From positions 1 to 57,829 of the forward strand of contig CAJMOB010000023.1 of assembly GCA_905214925.1 (NCBI GenBank): 57,829 bases of DNA. Reading direction: 5' to 3'. Below, piece after piece: positions 16,874 to 25,136 of the stretch. Position 1 is the first letter of the stretch; each line of letters begins with the position of its first letter. Under the pieces are notes generated by a model. That model searched no databases, had not been told where the DNA came from, and saw only the letters and a program-made list of their open reading frames with translations. The position numbers and the translations under genes are program-made. Source of the stretch: Scybalomonas sp905214925. GTDB lineage: Bacteria; Bacillota; Clostridia; Lachnospirales; Lachnospiraceae.

Positions 16874-17692
16874 ATGAAACAGATGAAAAATAGTCAAAAA
16901 CTTTTTATGGATTATCGTGTTTATATTACTGCATTTGTAGCTACAATAGTAAGTGAATGGATTGGGTCAGCAAAAATTCCATTGGGACTAGGAAGTATTA
17001 TTTTGTTGCCGATGATTTATGCTATGATTCTCTGTCTGATTGTCTATTTGATGAAGCCTTTAAAATGGTTAAAAGAAAGACAATCTGAAACGGCTAGTAG
17101 TTTAATTTCCATTGGTATTACTCTTTTAATAGGAAAGATTAGTATTACAAGTGGAGTTGCTATTAAAGAAATTATTACGGCAGGCCCCGCATTAATCTTA
17201 CAAAATCTAGGAAACTTAGGAACGATTTTATTTGCTCTGCCAGTGGCTCTTTTATTAGGATTTAAACGAGAATGTATTGGTATGACACATTCCATTGGAA
17301 GAGAGCCAAACGTGGCATTAATTTCAGAAAAATATGGTTCTGATACGCCAGAATTTCGTGGGGTCATGATGGTATATGTGGTTGGAACCGTATTTGGCAC
17401 TATTTTTATGGGAGCAGCCGCAAGTTTTTTAGCAAGTGCCACTCCAATCTCAGTGGAAGCCTATGCTATGGCAACTGGGTGTGGAAGTGCGGGTATGATG
17501 ACAGCAGCATTAGCCCCATTATTAGAATTGAAAAAAGAAGCGGCAACCACATTGACCGCCTACGCAAGCATTAGTAACTTGATTTCAAGTATTGGTGGGC
17601 TTTATATTTCGATTTTCCTTGGATTACCATTGACAGAAAAGCTCTATGAAGTTTTGGAACCAAAACTTGGAAGAAGAAAAAGAGAGAAATAG
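16874..17692 (+). CDS. DUF3100 membrane protein, probable transporter half
   Basis: The protein is 272 aa with about eight hydrophobic segments and conserved-looking polar stretches ('GFKRECIGMTHSIGREPNVALISEKYG', 'ATGCGSAGMMTAALAPL'). This matches DUF3100 proteins, which are membrane proteins commonly placed beside M20 amidohydrolases. It starts 6 bases after the amidohydrolase stop. With the next small membrane protein it may make a two-part permease that brings in the amide substrate; that is inference. Confidence 0.78.
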   Translation: MKQMKNSQKLFMDYRVYITAFVATIVSEWIGSAKIPLGLGSIILLPMIYAMILCLIVYLMKPLKWLKERQSETASSLISIGITLLIGKISITSGVAIKEIITAGPALILQNLGNLGTILFALPVALLLGFKRECIGMTHSIGREPNVALISEKYGSDTPEFRGVMMVYVVGTVFGTIFMGAAASFLASATPISVEAYAMATGCGSAGMMTAALAPLLELKKEAATTLTAYASISNLISSIGGLYISIFLGLPLTEKLYEVLEPKLGRRKREK

Positions 17693-17702
17693 GGAGAGAA
17701 AC

Positions 17703-18164
17703 ATGGAAAAGAGAATGACATTGGATCAAGTGCTAGAATGGACATTAGTATTATTAATTACAGGTACGATTATTGTAGTTGGAAATCTCATTGGATATGA
17801 GCATAATATTATAGAGTCAATTCCAGGAATGCTAATTTTAGTTGGAATTAGTGTTGTAGGGCTCATATTAGCAAAAGTAATTCCAATCAATATGCCAGCT
17901 ATGTGTTATATTTCTATTATTGGTATTTTACTTGCGCTACCAATGAGTCCAACCAGTGACTTTGTTGTAGAGGCTACCAATAAAGTAGAATTAATGGCCA
18001 TTTGTACACCAGTTCTTGCTTACACAGGAATATCTATTGGAAAAAGTTGGGCAGAATTTAAAAAAATTGGATGGAGAGGTGTCGTTGTAACACTTTTAGT
18101 AATGTTCGGTACCTTTTTTACATCTGCTCTTTGTGCGGAGATTTTAATTCGAATTACAAAATAG
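17703..18164 (+). CDS. Small membrane protein, partner of DUF3100 protein
   Basis: The protein is 153 aa with four or five hydrophobic segments ('WTLVLLITGTIIVVGNLIG', 'GMLILVGISVVGLILAKVIP', 'MCYISIIGILLALPMSP', 'VVVTLLVMFGTFFTSALCAEI'). The ATG at 17703 follows AGGGAGAG; a longer frame starts inside the previous gene and lacks a ribosome site. No named family is certain. Position directly behind the DUF3100 gene suggests that both form one transporter. A terminator follows. Confidence 0.72.
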   Translation: MEKRMTLDQVLEWTLVLLITGTIIVVGNLIGYEHNIIESIPGMLILVGISVVGLILAKVIPINMPAMCYISIIGILLALPMSPTSDFVVEATNKVELMAICTPVLAYTGISIGKSWAEFKKIGWRGVVVTLLVMFGTFFTSALCAEILIRITK

Positions 18165-18205
18165 AAAATGAATGGGACGATTTTTCATAATCGTAATAGA
18201 AGGCG

Positions 18206-18260
18206 AAAAGACCAGTTAATTGAGGAGATCGTGTTATCTTCTTCATTAACTGGTCTTTTT
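18206..18260 (+). terminator. Terminator of the amidohydrolase operon
   Basis: Perfect 15-bp arms (18206-18220 and 18245-18259, AAAAGACCAGTTAAT and complement) with a 24-base loop and flanking A/T runs. The A and T runs on both sides mean it could also end leftward transcription. Confidence 0.88.
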
Positions 18261-18328
18261 AAATACTAAGATCATTTCCAAAAACTACGTTGAACATTTT
18301 CACAAGACAGAAAAAAACGATGCTTTCT

Positions 18329-18529
18329 TTAATGTTGTTCTCTTTGTTTTAATAACAATTCTTCTAATGCTTCATCGCTAACGCTGATGAACACATCTTC
18401 TTCTTCTTCGTTGAGTCCAAGATATTGTGCTAAAGTTCTTGTATCGTCGCTAAAATTCCATTTTGAAATATAAGAGTCAATTTCGTCAAATTCGATTTCT
18501 CCTGCTAAAAAGCGTTCTTTAAAATTCAT
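18329..18529 (-). CDS. Small acidic protein, unknown function
   Basis: The protein is 66 aa and very acidic (EEEEDVFISVSDEALEELLL). It has no Cys, signal peptide or membrane segment. On the reverse strand AAAGGAAG lies 6 bases before the ATG at 18529; a TTG two codons upstream would be too close to that site. It is divergent from the spoIIIA operon. Its composition and codon use look like a real conserved short gene, but I recognise no family. Confidence 0.6.
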   Translation of the reverse strand: MNFKERFLAGEIEFDEIDSYISKWNFSDDTRTLAQYLGLNEEEEDVFISVSDEALEELLLKQREQH

Positions 18530-18653
18530 ATACAACTTCCTTTCTAAACATTCTACTAGTAGTATAGCATATTTTTATGATTCCTTCATATATTGAAAAA
18601 GAAATATTTCACAGGGATTTTTAAGAATTTTTAGGAAAAGGAGGAGAATAAAA

Positions 18654-19661
18654 ATGGGACAAAATAATTCGCTCTATGAATATCTGGCAGTATCATTGAG
18701 AAAACCATTGCAATCATGGTTTTTAAAAGGTGAGAAATTACAAGAAATTCGTTTGAGAATCGGACAACCACTGATGATTCGCTATGATGGAGAAGAATTT
18801 TTCTTAACAGAGCAAGGCGATGGGTATCGAGTATGGGAGTTAGAAGAAGGAAAACGAAAAAAAGTATTTTATGTTACCGAAGAACAAATGCAAGAAACCC
18901 TTTCTTATTTAAGCGATTATAGCCTTTATGCCTATGAAGAAGAAATCAAACAAGGTTTTTTTACCGTGGGTGGTGGATGTCGAATTGGTGTCTGTGGAAA
19001 GGCAGTTGTAGAAAATGGAGAGGTAAAGACGATTTATCCTGTTTCCTCCTTAAATATTCGATTTGCCCATGAAATAAAAGGTTGTAGTGATGAAATCCTT
19101 CCTTTTTTACTTGATGGGGAGCGCTTTCTTTCTACTTTAATTGTGTCACCACCTTTATGTGGAAAAACAACGATACTCAGAGATTGTATTCGGAATCTTT
19201 CCAACGGGGGAAGCTATGAAAGGCAAATGAAAACCTATTATTTTCATGGAAAAACAGTTGGAGTGGTCGATGAAAGAGGAGAGATTTCCGATTTCTTTTG
19301 TGGTATGGCACAACACGATTTAGGAATTCAGACTGATGTCTTATCCCAATGCCCAAAAGTAGAAGGAATGATGATGTTAATTCGGACGATGGCACCAGAA
19401 ATTATCGCGGTTGATGAGATTGGATCGGAAGAGGAAATGAATACGATGATTTATGGAATGAATTGTGGATGTTCTCTTTTGGCGACGGCGCATAGTTCTT
19501 CGATGGAGGAATTGTTAAAGAAAAAAGCATTTCAAAAGGTAAAAGAAGAAAAGATGTTTGAACGATATGTTATTTTAAGTCGGAGAAATGGCGTTGGGAC
19601 AATCGAGAAGATTTATGATGGGGATGGACAACGGATATGGGAGAATAAGGAGCGGAAATGA
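18654..19661 (+). CDS. spoIIIAA: Stage III sporulation protein AA (ATPase)
   Basis: The protein is 335 aa. It is a secretion-ATPase-like protein with Walker A 'PPLCGKTT' at 166-173, Walker B-like 'PEIIAVDEIGSEEE' near 245 and 'GCSLLATAHSSSMEEL'. In sporulating cells it sits on the mother-cell side of the SpoIIIA-SpoIIQ channel between mother cell and forespore. AAGGAGGAG precedes the ATG. It is the first of eight spoIIIA genes in the standard order and overlaps spoIIIAB by 4 bases. The operon is sigma-E controlled in Bacillus; I could not confirm a sigma-E site here. Confidence 0.95.
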   Translation: MGQNNSLYEYLAVSLRKPLQSWFLKGEKLQEIRLRIGQPLMIRYDGEEFFLTEQGDGYRVWELEEGKRKKVFYVTEEQMQETLSYLSDYSLYAYEEEIKQGFFTVGGGCRIGVCGKAVVENGEVKTIYPVSSLNIRFAHEIKGCSDEILPFLLDGERFLSTLIVSPPLCGKTTILRDCIRNLSNGGSYERQMKTYYFHGKTVGVVDERGEISDFFCGMAQHDLGIQTDVLSQCPKVEGMMMLIRTMAPEIIAVDEIGSEEEMNTMIYGMNCGCSLLATAHSSSMEELLKKKAFQKVKEEKMFERYVILSRRNGVGTIEKIYDGDGQRIWENKERK

Positions 19662-20176
19662 TTAAGTGGAGTGGGATTTTTTTAATGGCAATGGCATCGG
19701 TTTTATTGGGGTTTCAAAAGAGTATGATATTTTCGGAACGATTAAAGTCGCTATATCAATGGAAGCAATGCTTTTTGCTGATTCAAAGAGAAATCGAATT
19801 TCAACAAGCCTCCTTACCTTTGATTTTTACTCGACTATCCAACAAGATGAGAGGGGAATTTGGAGAAATATTTGCACAATTGGCAGAACAGTTACAGCAA
19901 AAGCATGGAGAAGATTTTTCTATTATATGGGAGAATATGTGGAGAAGGTCGTATAAAAAAATGTGTTTCACTGTGGAAGATTTGGAAGTGATTTTAAGTT
20001 TTGGAAGAAATTTTAGCGGTGTCGATCGAAAAAAACAAGTGGCTGCTATTGACTATTTTTTGGCACAACTAGAAGAACAATTAGAAGATGCAAGAGAGCA
20101 AAAAAAGATGGGACAAAAATTATATCAGACGCTTGGCGTTGTTGGTGGATTTTTTCTTATTATCGTTTTGGCATAG
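19658..20176 (+). CDS. spoIIIAB: Stage III sporulation protein AB
   Basis: The protein is 172 aa, with an N-terminal membrane segment, a long helical region ('LYQWKQCFLLIQREIEFQQ' style) and a C-terminal membrane segment ('LGVVGGFFLIIVLA'). This layout resembles type II/IV secretion GspF-like membrane proteins and is typical for SpoIIIAB, a component of the feeding channel. It starts within the stop of spoIIIAA (ATGA overlap). Family membership rests on topology and operon position, as sequence is poorly conserved. Confidence 0.88.
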   Translation: MIKWSGIFLMAMASVLLGFQKSMIFSERLKSLYQWKQCFLLIQREIEFQQASLPLIFTRLSNKMRGEFGEIFAQLAEQLQQKHGEDFSIIWENMWRRSYKKMCFTVEDLEVILSFGRNFSGVDRKKQVAAIDYFLAQLEEQLEDAREQKKMGQKLYQTLGVVGGFFLIIVLA

Positions 20177-20205
20177 AGATATGGAAAAAGAAAAGGAGGG
20201 AGAAA

Positions 20206-20400
20206 ATGACGGTCAATTTGATTTTTAAAATTGCAGCTATGGGAATTATGGTATCGGTCTTTGGACAAGTGCTAAAGCATTCGGGTAGAGAGGAACACGC
20301 ATTTTTAGTGAGTTTAGCAGGGCTTATTATCGTTTTGTCGTGGGTAATTCCCTATGTATATCAGTTGTTTGAAAGCATGAAAGGGTTATTTCGATTATAG
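20206..20400 (+). CDS. spoIIIAC: Stage III sporulation protein AC
   Basis: The protein is 64 aa with two membrane helices ('IFKIAAMGIMVSVFGQVLK' and 'AFLVSLAGLIIVLSWVIPYVYQL'), the standard size and form of SpoIIIAC. It is a small membrane subunit of the SpoIIIA complex. GGAGGG lies ahead of the ATG, 29 bases after the spoIIIAB stop. Confidence 0.93.
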   Translation: MTVNLIFKIAAMGIMVSVFGQVLKHSGREEHAFLVSLAGLIIVLSWVIPYVYQLFESMKGLFRL

Positions 20401-20453
20401 AGAGGGAGAAGAGAATTGTTAGTAAGAGGAAGAGATAGGAAGTAGGTGAAACG

Positions 20454-20843
20454 ATGGAAGTTGTAAAAGTCGCCATGGTTGGGGTTTTAGCTGTTATTTT
20501 AGCATTAAAATTTAAAACCATTCATCAAGAATATAGTCTGTATTTGATGATAGCAGCAGGGTTAGTTTTAATGGGAATTGCTCTTTCTCAACTGGAACTT
20601 TTAATCGCATATATTAAAACGATTTATGGCTATCTTATGTTAGATTCCCTTTATCTAAAGATTTTAATGAAGATTATAGGGATTGCTTATTTATGCGAGT
20701 TTGCGTCAAATATTTGTAAAGATGCAGGATATAGCTCCATTGCAGGTCAAATTGAAATGGCGGGAAAGTTAACGATTTTAATTGTGAGTATGCCAGTGAT
20801 GACCGCATTGCTTGATACATTAAAAAGTTTTTTGCATACATAA
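20454..20843 (+). CDS. spoIIIAD: Stage III sporulation protein AD
   Basis: The protein is 129 aa with three or four membrane segments, including 'VVKVAMVGVLAVILALKFK' and 'LTILIVSMPVMTALLDTLKSF', and the conserved 'YLCEFASNICKDAGYSSIAGQIEMAGK' loop of SpoIIIAD. It is a membrane part of the mother cell-forespore channel. AGTAGGTGAAACG precedes the ATG. It lies between spoIIIAC and spoIIIAE as expected. Confidence 0.93.
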   Translation: MEVVKVAMVGVLAVILALKFKTIHQEYSLYLMIAAGLVLMGIALSQLELLIAYIKTIYGYLMLDSLYLKILMKIIGIAYLCEFASNICKDAGYSSIAGQIEMAGKLTILIVSMPVMTALLDTLKSFLHT

Positions 20844-20858
20844 AGACAAGGAGAAATT

Positions 20859-22007
20859 ATGGTAGTAAAAGGAAAGCGATGGATTTTATTTTTCGTTCTC
20901 ATATGGAGCTTTTTACCATGTCAAAGTGTATATGGGGCGGAGGTTTCTTCGGATCTTTCTATTAATGATTATAATTTTAGTGGAATTGAAGAAGCGTTAA
21001 AAGAACAAGGGATGGATAGTTTTTCTTTTCAAGAGGTTGTGAAATTGCTTATGAAAGGAGAGGTGGTAGAAGCAGTTAATAAAATAGGCGATGGAATTAT
21101 GAATACTATTTTGCAAGAATTTATTGGCAATAAGAAGTTATTGATCCAGCTTGTTGCTGTTTCTATTTTTTCCGCTGTTTTCACAAATTTCTCTAATGCT
21201 TTTTCCAGTGATGGCATTGGAGAAGCCGGTTTTTTTGTTACTTATTTAGTTGTTTTTACGATTTTAGCATCTTCTTATGGAATTGCTGTTGTAATAACAA
21301 AAAATGTGGTGGAAAGTCTATTAAATTTTATGAAAGTATTAGTTCCAGCATTTTGTATGTCAGTTACAACGGTTTCGGGATTCACAAGTTCTTCGGGTAT
21401 TTATGGACTGTTGATGTTAGGAGTTCTTTTAGCGGATTATTTTATTTTAACAATAATTTTACCATTTGCGAATCTCTATTTTATGTTGCAAATGGTGGAT
21501 CATTTAAATCAAGAAAAACATTTTTCAAAACTTGCAGGAATGATACAAAAAGGGATTGATTGGGGATTAAAAAGTCTGTTTACAGGAATTGTGGGTGTAC
21601 AAGTATTGCAAAGCCTATTATTGCCTGCCATTGATTCTGTGAAAGGAACGGTTGTTCAAAGGGGGGTATCTTTAATTCCAGGAGCGGGACAGGCCATTTC
21701 TACTGTGTTAAGCACAATGCTTGGAGCAGGTGTCATTATAAAAAATAGTATTGGAGTAGCAGGCCTTTTATGTATTTTAGTTTATATTAGTCTGCCTGTT
21801 ATTAAGTTATGTGTGTTTTCCGTTGGATATCAGTTCGTTTCTTCTGCATTACAACCCATTGGGGATAAACGAATCGTAAACTGCATATCCGATGCAGCAA
21901 ATGGAATAAAAATGTTATTGAAAGTAATTTGGGTCGTATCTGCCTTGTTTATGCTTAGTTTAGTGTTGGCTATTGCTTCTACCAATGTTGTCTACTATAG
22001 TCAGTGA
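20859..22007 (+). CDS. spoIIIAE: Stage III sporulation protein AE
   Basis: The protein is 382 aa. It has an N-terminal signal-like helix ('WILFFVLIWSFLPCQSVYGAEV'), an extracytoplasmic stretch, then about seven membrane segments and the conserved 'RGVSLIPGAGQAISTVLSTMLGAGVIIKNSIG' region. This is the large polytopic subunit of the SpoIIIA channel and has permease-like architecture. Length is normal for the family. AAGGAG precedes the ATG. Confidence 0.94.
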   Translation: MVVKGKRWILFFVLIWSFLPCQSVYGAEVSSDLSINDYNFSGIEEALKEQGMDSFSFQEVVKLLMKGEVVEAVNKIGDGIMNTILQEFIGNKKLLIQLVAVSIFSAVFTNFSNAFSSDGIGEAGFFVTYLVVFTILASSYGIAVVITKNVVESLLNFMKVLVPAFCMSVTTVSGFTSSSGIYGLLMLGVLLADYFILTIILPFANLYFMLQMVDHLNQEKHFSKLAGMIQKGIDWGLKSLFTGIVGVQVLQSLLLPAIDSVKGTVVQRGVSLIPGAGQAISTVLSTMLGAGVIIKNSIGVAGLLCILVYISLPVIKLCVFSVGYQFVSSALQPIGDKRIVNCISDAANGIKMLLKVIWVVSALFMLSLVLAIASTNVVYYSQ

Positions 22008-22034
22008 TAGAAAAAGAAGGGAAAGGGAAGGATT

Positions 22035-22613
22035 GTGTTAGAAGTTATTTATTCTTATGTAGAAAAAATCGTGGTTTTTGGAATTTTTGTAACAATTATA
22101 TCAAAGATTTTGCCTAATAAAAACTATGGAAAATATATGAAGCTCTATACTGGATTTTTATTTTTGATTTTACTGTTATTCCCACTGATTCGAATGACAG
22201 GAGTCGAACAAAATTTTAAAAACTTTTATGATTCTTATGATATTTCTTTGCAATACGATGGAATCGAACAAGAGGCAAAAGAGATTCTTTATGAAAGATA
22301 TGAAGCAACGTTAAATAAACAGATTGAAAAAGTATTAGAAGAACAAGGGTATGCGGTAGCAAACGTATCGGTAAAAACTGATGCGAAAGAAGAAGGAAAG
22401 GTAAAAGCAGTGCTTGTTACATTGCAAAAAGGGGAAGAGGAGGAAGTTGTTCCAACCATTACGATTGCACCTATTAAGGCGGATTCAAAAGAAGAGGAAG
22501 AGGAACAAGAAAAGCAAACAGCGATGGAACAAAAGGAGGAAAAAGAGATCCAAGAACTGGTGCAGACGATTTGTGATCAAGATGAAAGTATTGCGGTGGA
22601 GGTAGTCCAATGA
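22035..22613 (+). CDS. spoIIIAF: Stage III sporulation protein AF
   Basis: The protein is 192 aa. Two N-terminal membrane helices ('IVVFGIFVTIISKILP', 'LYTGFLFLILLLFPLIRM') are followed by a charged soluble ring-forming domain that ends in a Glu/Lys-rich stretch. The start is GTG at 22035, 4 bases after GGGAAGG; no ATG is well placed. It overlaps spoIIIAG by 4 bases. Like SpoIIIAG and AH, its soluble domain has a RBM/YscJ-like fold in known members. Confidence 0.9.
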   Translation: MLEVIYSYVEKIVVFGIFVTIISKILPNKNYGKYMKLYTGFLFLILLLFPLIRMTGVEQNFKNFYDSYDISLQYDGIEQEAKEILYERYEATLNKQIEKVLEEQGYAVANVSVKTDAKEEGKVKAVLVTLQKGEEEEVVPTITIAPIKADSKEEEEEQEKQTAMEQKEEKEIQELVQTICDQDESIAVEVVQ

Positions 22614-23212
22614 AACAAGAAGATTTAAAACAAAAAATAATGGAGAAAATAAAAGAGATAGGTATAACAAAAATTTTGCTTCTTTTATTGGCTGGGGTCA
22701 TATTAGTTATGACAAGTCTACTAGAAACAGAGCCGAAAACAAGTGAAAAGAAAGAACAAGTAGCAGTAACGGATCAGAGTGATTTAACGGCAATTAAAAC
22801 ACAGCAAAAAAAATATAAAGAACAATTAGAAAAACAACTGTCCGATGCCTTATTACAGGTGGAGGGGGTTGGGAAGACAAAGGTAATGATTACACTAAAA
22901 GGAACAGAAGAGATCGTTGTCAATAAAGATACTCCCTATGAAGAAGAGACGACAAAGGAAAAAGATAGCACAGGCGGAGAAAGAGAACAGACTAGTGTGA
23001 GCCAAAAAGAGGAAACCGTTCTTGTAACGGATCGGGAAGGAAATAGTGTGCCTTATGTGATTAAACAATTAGAGCCAGAGATTGCAGGAGTCGTCGTTGT
23101 GGCAGAAGGAGGAGGAAGCGAACAAGTAATTCAAGAAATAACCGATGCTTGTGAAGTATTATTTTCACTACCTGTACATAAGATTAAAGTAATGAAAATG
23201 AAAACAATGTAA
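22610..23212 (+). CDS. spoIIIAG: Stage III sporulation protein AG
   Basis: The protein is 200 aa. It has one membrane helix near 20-38 ('KILLLLLAGVILVMTSLLE'), a linker, and the conserved ring-building domain: 'LLQVEGVGKTKVMITLKGTEE' and 'PYVIKQLEPEIAGVVVVAEGG'. In Bacillus SpoIIIAG forms a large ring in the intermembrane space. It starts within the end of spoIIIAF. Confidence 0.94.
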   Translation: MKQEDLKQKIMEKIKEIGITKILLLLLAGVILVMTSLLETEPKTSEKKEQVAVTDQSDLTAIKTQQKKYKEQLEKQLSDALLQVEGVGKTKVMITLKGTEEIVVNKDTPYEEETTKEKDSTGGEREQTSVSQKEETVLVTDREGNSVPYVIKQLEPEIAGVVVVAEGGGSEQVIQEITDACEVLFSLPVHKIKVMKMKTM

Positions 23213-23235
23213 AAGTGTAAACAGGAGGTTTCTTT

Positions 23236-23955
23236 ATGAAGAATATCGTGAAAAAAAATCAATTGATTATTACTGCTCTTTCTATTATGATTGCAGTAGC
23301 TGGTTATTTAAATTTCTCTGGAAGAGAAATGTCGGTAGCACCACAGGATTTAGAAGTTTCTAATATGGAGACAGCAGGAGAAGAAGGGACAGAGGCATTA
23401 GAAAGTACAGAAACATTAGAAAGTACAGAAGCAGTGGATACGATGGACATTTCGGATGCAGATGAAATAGCAGACGTAGCTTCCAATGAGGGAGCCGTTG
23501 GAAATATGGATGATGCAGAAGTGTCCGCTCCTGTCCTTGATGAGGTGCAGACAGAAGACTTAGGAATTGGAGATGCAGTGTTAACAGAAGCACAGGCAGC
23601 TGATTTTATTACAAAGGCAAAACTTGCCAGAGAACAGACGAGAGCAAAGAGTAAAGAAATGTTGATGAATATGATTGAAAATGATAAAATCGATGCAAAG
23701 AGTAAAGAACAAGCGGAACAAAAAGTGCTCAAATTAACAGAAAATATGGAAATGGAAACACAAGTAGAACAGTTATTAGGAGCAAAGGGATTTTCCAATT
23801 CTGTAGTAAGTATTAGTAACGACAATACGGATGTATTGATTGCAAAGGAAAAGTTAAGTGAAGTGGAAAAGGCACAAATTGAAGATATTGTAATGAGAAA
23901 AACAGGAATGGATATGGATCAGATCGTAATCTCTACAATGAAAAATCAAAAATAA
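23236..23955 (+). CDS. spoIIIAH: Stage III sporulation protein AH
   Basis: The protein is 239 aa. It has one N-terminal membrane helix ('LIITALSIMIAVAGYLNF'), a long Glu/Ser/Thr-rich linker with the repeated unit 'LESTE' (about 52-65), and a C-terminal YscJ/FliF-like domain ('ETQVEQLLGAKGFSNSVVSI', 'KAQIEDIVMRKTGMDMDQIVIS'). In other species SpoIIIAH binds forespore SpoIIQ across the septum. ACAGGAGG precedes the ATG. It is the last gene of the operon; a separate promoter follows. Confidence 0.93.
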   Translation: MKNIVKKNQLIITALSIMIAVAGYLNFSGREMSVAPQDLEVSNMETAGEEGTEALESTETLESTEAVDTMDISDADEIADVASNEGAVGNMDDAEVSAPVLDEVQTEDLGIGDAVLTEAQAADFITKAKLAREQTRAKSKEMLMNMIENDKIDAKSKEQAEQKVLKLTENMEMETQVEQLLGAKGFSNSVVSISNDNTDVLIAKEKLSEVEKAQIEDIVMRKTGMDMDQIVISTMKNQK

Positions 23956-23957
23956 AA

Positions 23958-23986
23958 TTGCAAATTAAACTAAGTTTGGGTATAAT
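23958..23986 (+). promoter_or_regulatory. Sigma-A-type promoter for the Asp23 gene
   Basis: TTGCAA (23958-23963), exactly 17 bases and TATAAT (23981-23986), 72 bases before the ATG at 24059. It separates vegetative expression of the Asp23 gene and possibly nusB from the sporulation operon upstream. Confidence 0.75.
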
Positions 23987-24058
23987 GAAACTATGGTGAT
24001 AAGCTGGGCTCATATAAAACAGCTTAAGAAAAAGCTTGAGATAAAGGAGGTCCGTTTT

Positions 24059-24445
24059 ATGAGTAAAGAACAAGATAAAGTAATTCAATATAAGATACAT
24101 GAAGAGGGCAAGATTGGAGAAGTTCAAATTGCAGATGAAGTTGTTGCGATTATCGCAGGGCTTGCAGCAACAGAAGTAGAAGGTGTTTCTAAAATGGCAG
24201 GCAATATTACAAATGAACTTGTAAGCAAGCTAGGAATGAAAAATCTTTCAAAAGGTGTTAAAGTTGCCGTTACTCCAGAAAGTGTTAGTGTGGATCTCGC
24301 ATTAGAGTTAGAGTTTGGTTATAGTATTCCTGCAGTATCTGCTACTGTGCAAGAAAGAGTAAAATCTGCCATTGAAACGATGACAGGTCTTACCGTAGAT
24401 GAAGTGAATATTCGTATTGCTGGTGTTTCTTTAGAAAACGAGTAA
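24059..24445 (+). CDS. Asp23/Gls24 family envelope stress protein
   Basis: The protein is 128 aa. It matches the Asp23/Gls24 (YloU/YqhY-like) family: 'GEVQIADEVVAIIAGLAATEVEGVSKMAG' and the closing 'VQERVKSAIETMTGLTVDEVNIRIAGVSL'. Proteins of this group are linked to cell envelope or fatty acid homeostasis. The yqhY-nusB-xseA order found here is common in Firmicutes. ATG at 24059 is taken because AAAGGAGG precedes it; the frame runs back to 23993 through the promoter leader. Confidence 0.92.
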   Translation: MSKEQDKVIQYKIHEEGKIGEVQIADEVVAIIAGLAATEVEGVSKMAGNITNELVSKLGMKNLSKGVKVAVTPESVSVDLALELEFGYSIPAVSATVQERVKSAIETMTGLTVDEVNIRIAGVSLENE

Positions 24446-24521
24446 GCGTATTGAATCAAACATAAGCATATACGGACAGAGTTTTTGATCGTAAGTTGCC
24501 TTTATGGAGACAGAGTACAAG

Positions 24522-24593
24522 ATGCCGTCTTGTTTGCATGAAAAGCTCCTATGATAATTATGCTTTTCATCGTTAAATAACAATAGACGGCAT
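24522..24593 (+). ncRNA. Structured RNA candidate upstream of nusB
   Basis: The 214-base gap between the Asp23 gene and nusB contains two nested perfect stems. The outer is ATGCCGTCT (24522-24530) with AGACGGCAT (24585-24593); the inner is ATGAAAAGC (24538-24546) with GCTTTTCAT (24562-24570). T-rich sequence (ATTTTGTGCTT) follows the outer arm. It could be a terminator, an attenuator for the nusB-xseA operon or a small RNA. I match it to no known riboswitch class. Confidence 0.5.
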
Positions 24594-24659
24594 ATTTTGT
24601 GCTTATGTTATAAAAAATTCAAAAAGAAAAAAAGAATCAATAACAAGAGGATAAAAAAC

Positions 24660-25127
24660 ATGAAACGAAGTGAAGTTAGAGAACATATATTTAAAATTGT
24701 ATTCCGTACATCTTTTTACCCAAACGAAGAGTGGAAAGAACAAGAGGAGTTATACCTTGATCAATTGAGTATTTCCCTTGCCAATAAATGGAAAGAATCT
24801 CACTCTATTGAAATAGATATCGCTCCATATGAAGATGCGGTGAGAAAGATTGAAAAAGAAATGAAAGAAATTGGAGTTCGAGCAGAAGCCATTATGGCTC
24901 AATTAGAAGAGGTGGATTCTGTTATCGAAAGAATCAGCGAAGGCTGGAAAATTGGACGTATTGGAAAAGTAGAGCTTGCAATTTTAAGAGTAGCTGTCTA
25001 TGAGATCCAAAAAGACGAAGAGATTCCAACAGGTGTTGCGATCAATGAAGCTGTGGAACTTGCAAAAGTCTATGGAACTGAGAAATCAGCCAAATTTATC
25101 AATGGATTGTTAGCAAAGCTTGCATAG
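24660..25127 (+). CDS. nusB: Transcription antitermination factor NusB
   Basis: The protein is 155 aa. It has the NusB start 'KRSEVREHIFKIVFRTSFYP', the 'GWKIGRIGKVELAILRVAVYEI' RNA-binding segment and the end 'VAINEAVELAKVYGTEKSAKFINGLLAKLA'. It binds boxA RNA with NusE/S10 for rRNA antitermination. The ATG at 24660 fits the family N-terminus; an open extension back to 24597 is not needed. A 9-base gap to xseA suggests a common transcript. Confidence 0.94.
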   Translation: MKRSEVREHIFKIVFRTSFYPNEEWKEQEELYLDQLSISLANKWKESHSIEIDIAPYEDAVRKIEKEMKEIGVRAEAIMAQLEEVDSVIERISEGWKIGRIGKVELAILRVAVYEIQKDEEIPTGVAINEAVELAKVYGTEKSAKFINGLLAKLA

Positions 25128-25136
25128 GAGTGAGTC

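Noticed and set aside
17044..17442. 132-aa leftward frame inside the DUF3100 gene
   Set aside because: Antisense shadow with biased composition; the forward membrane protein is clear.
23304..23825. 173-aa leftward frame inside spoIIIAH
   Set aside because: Ser/Ala/Thr-rich antisense shadow of the Glu/Ser-rich spoIIIAH linker; no ribosome site or promoter.
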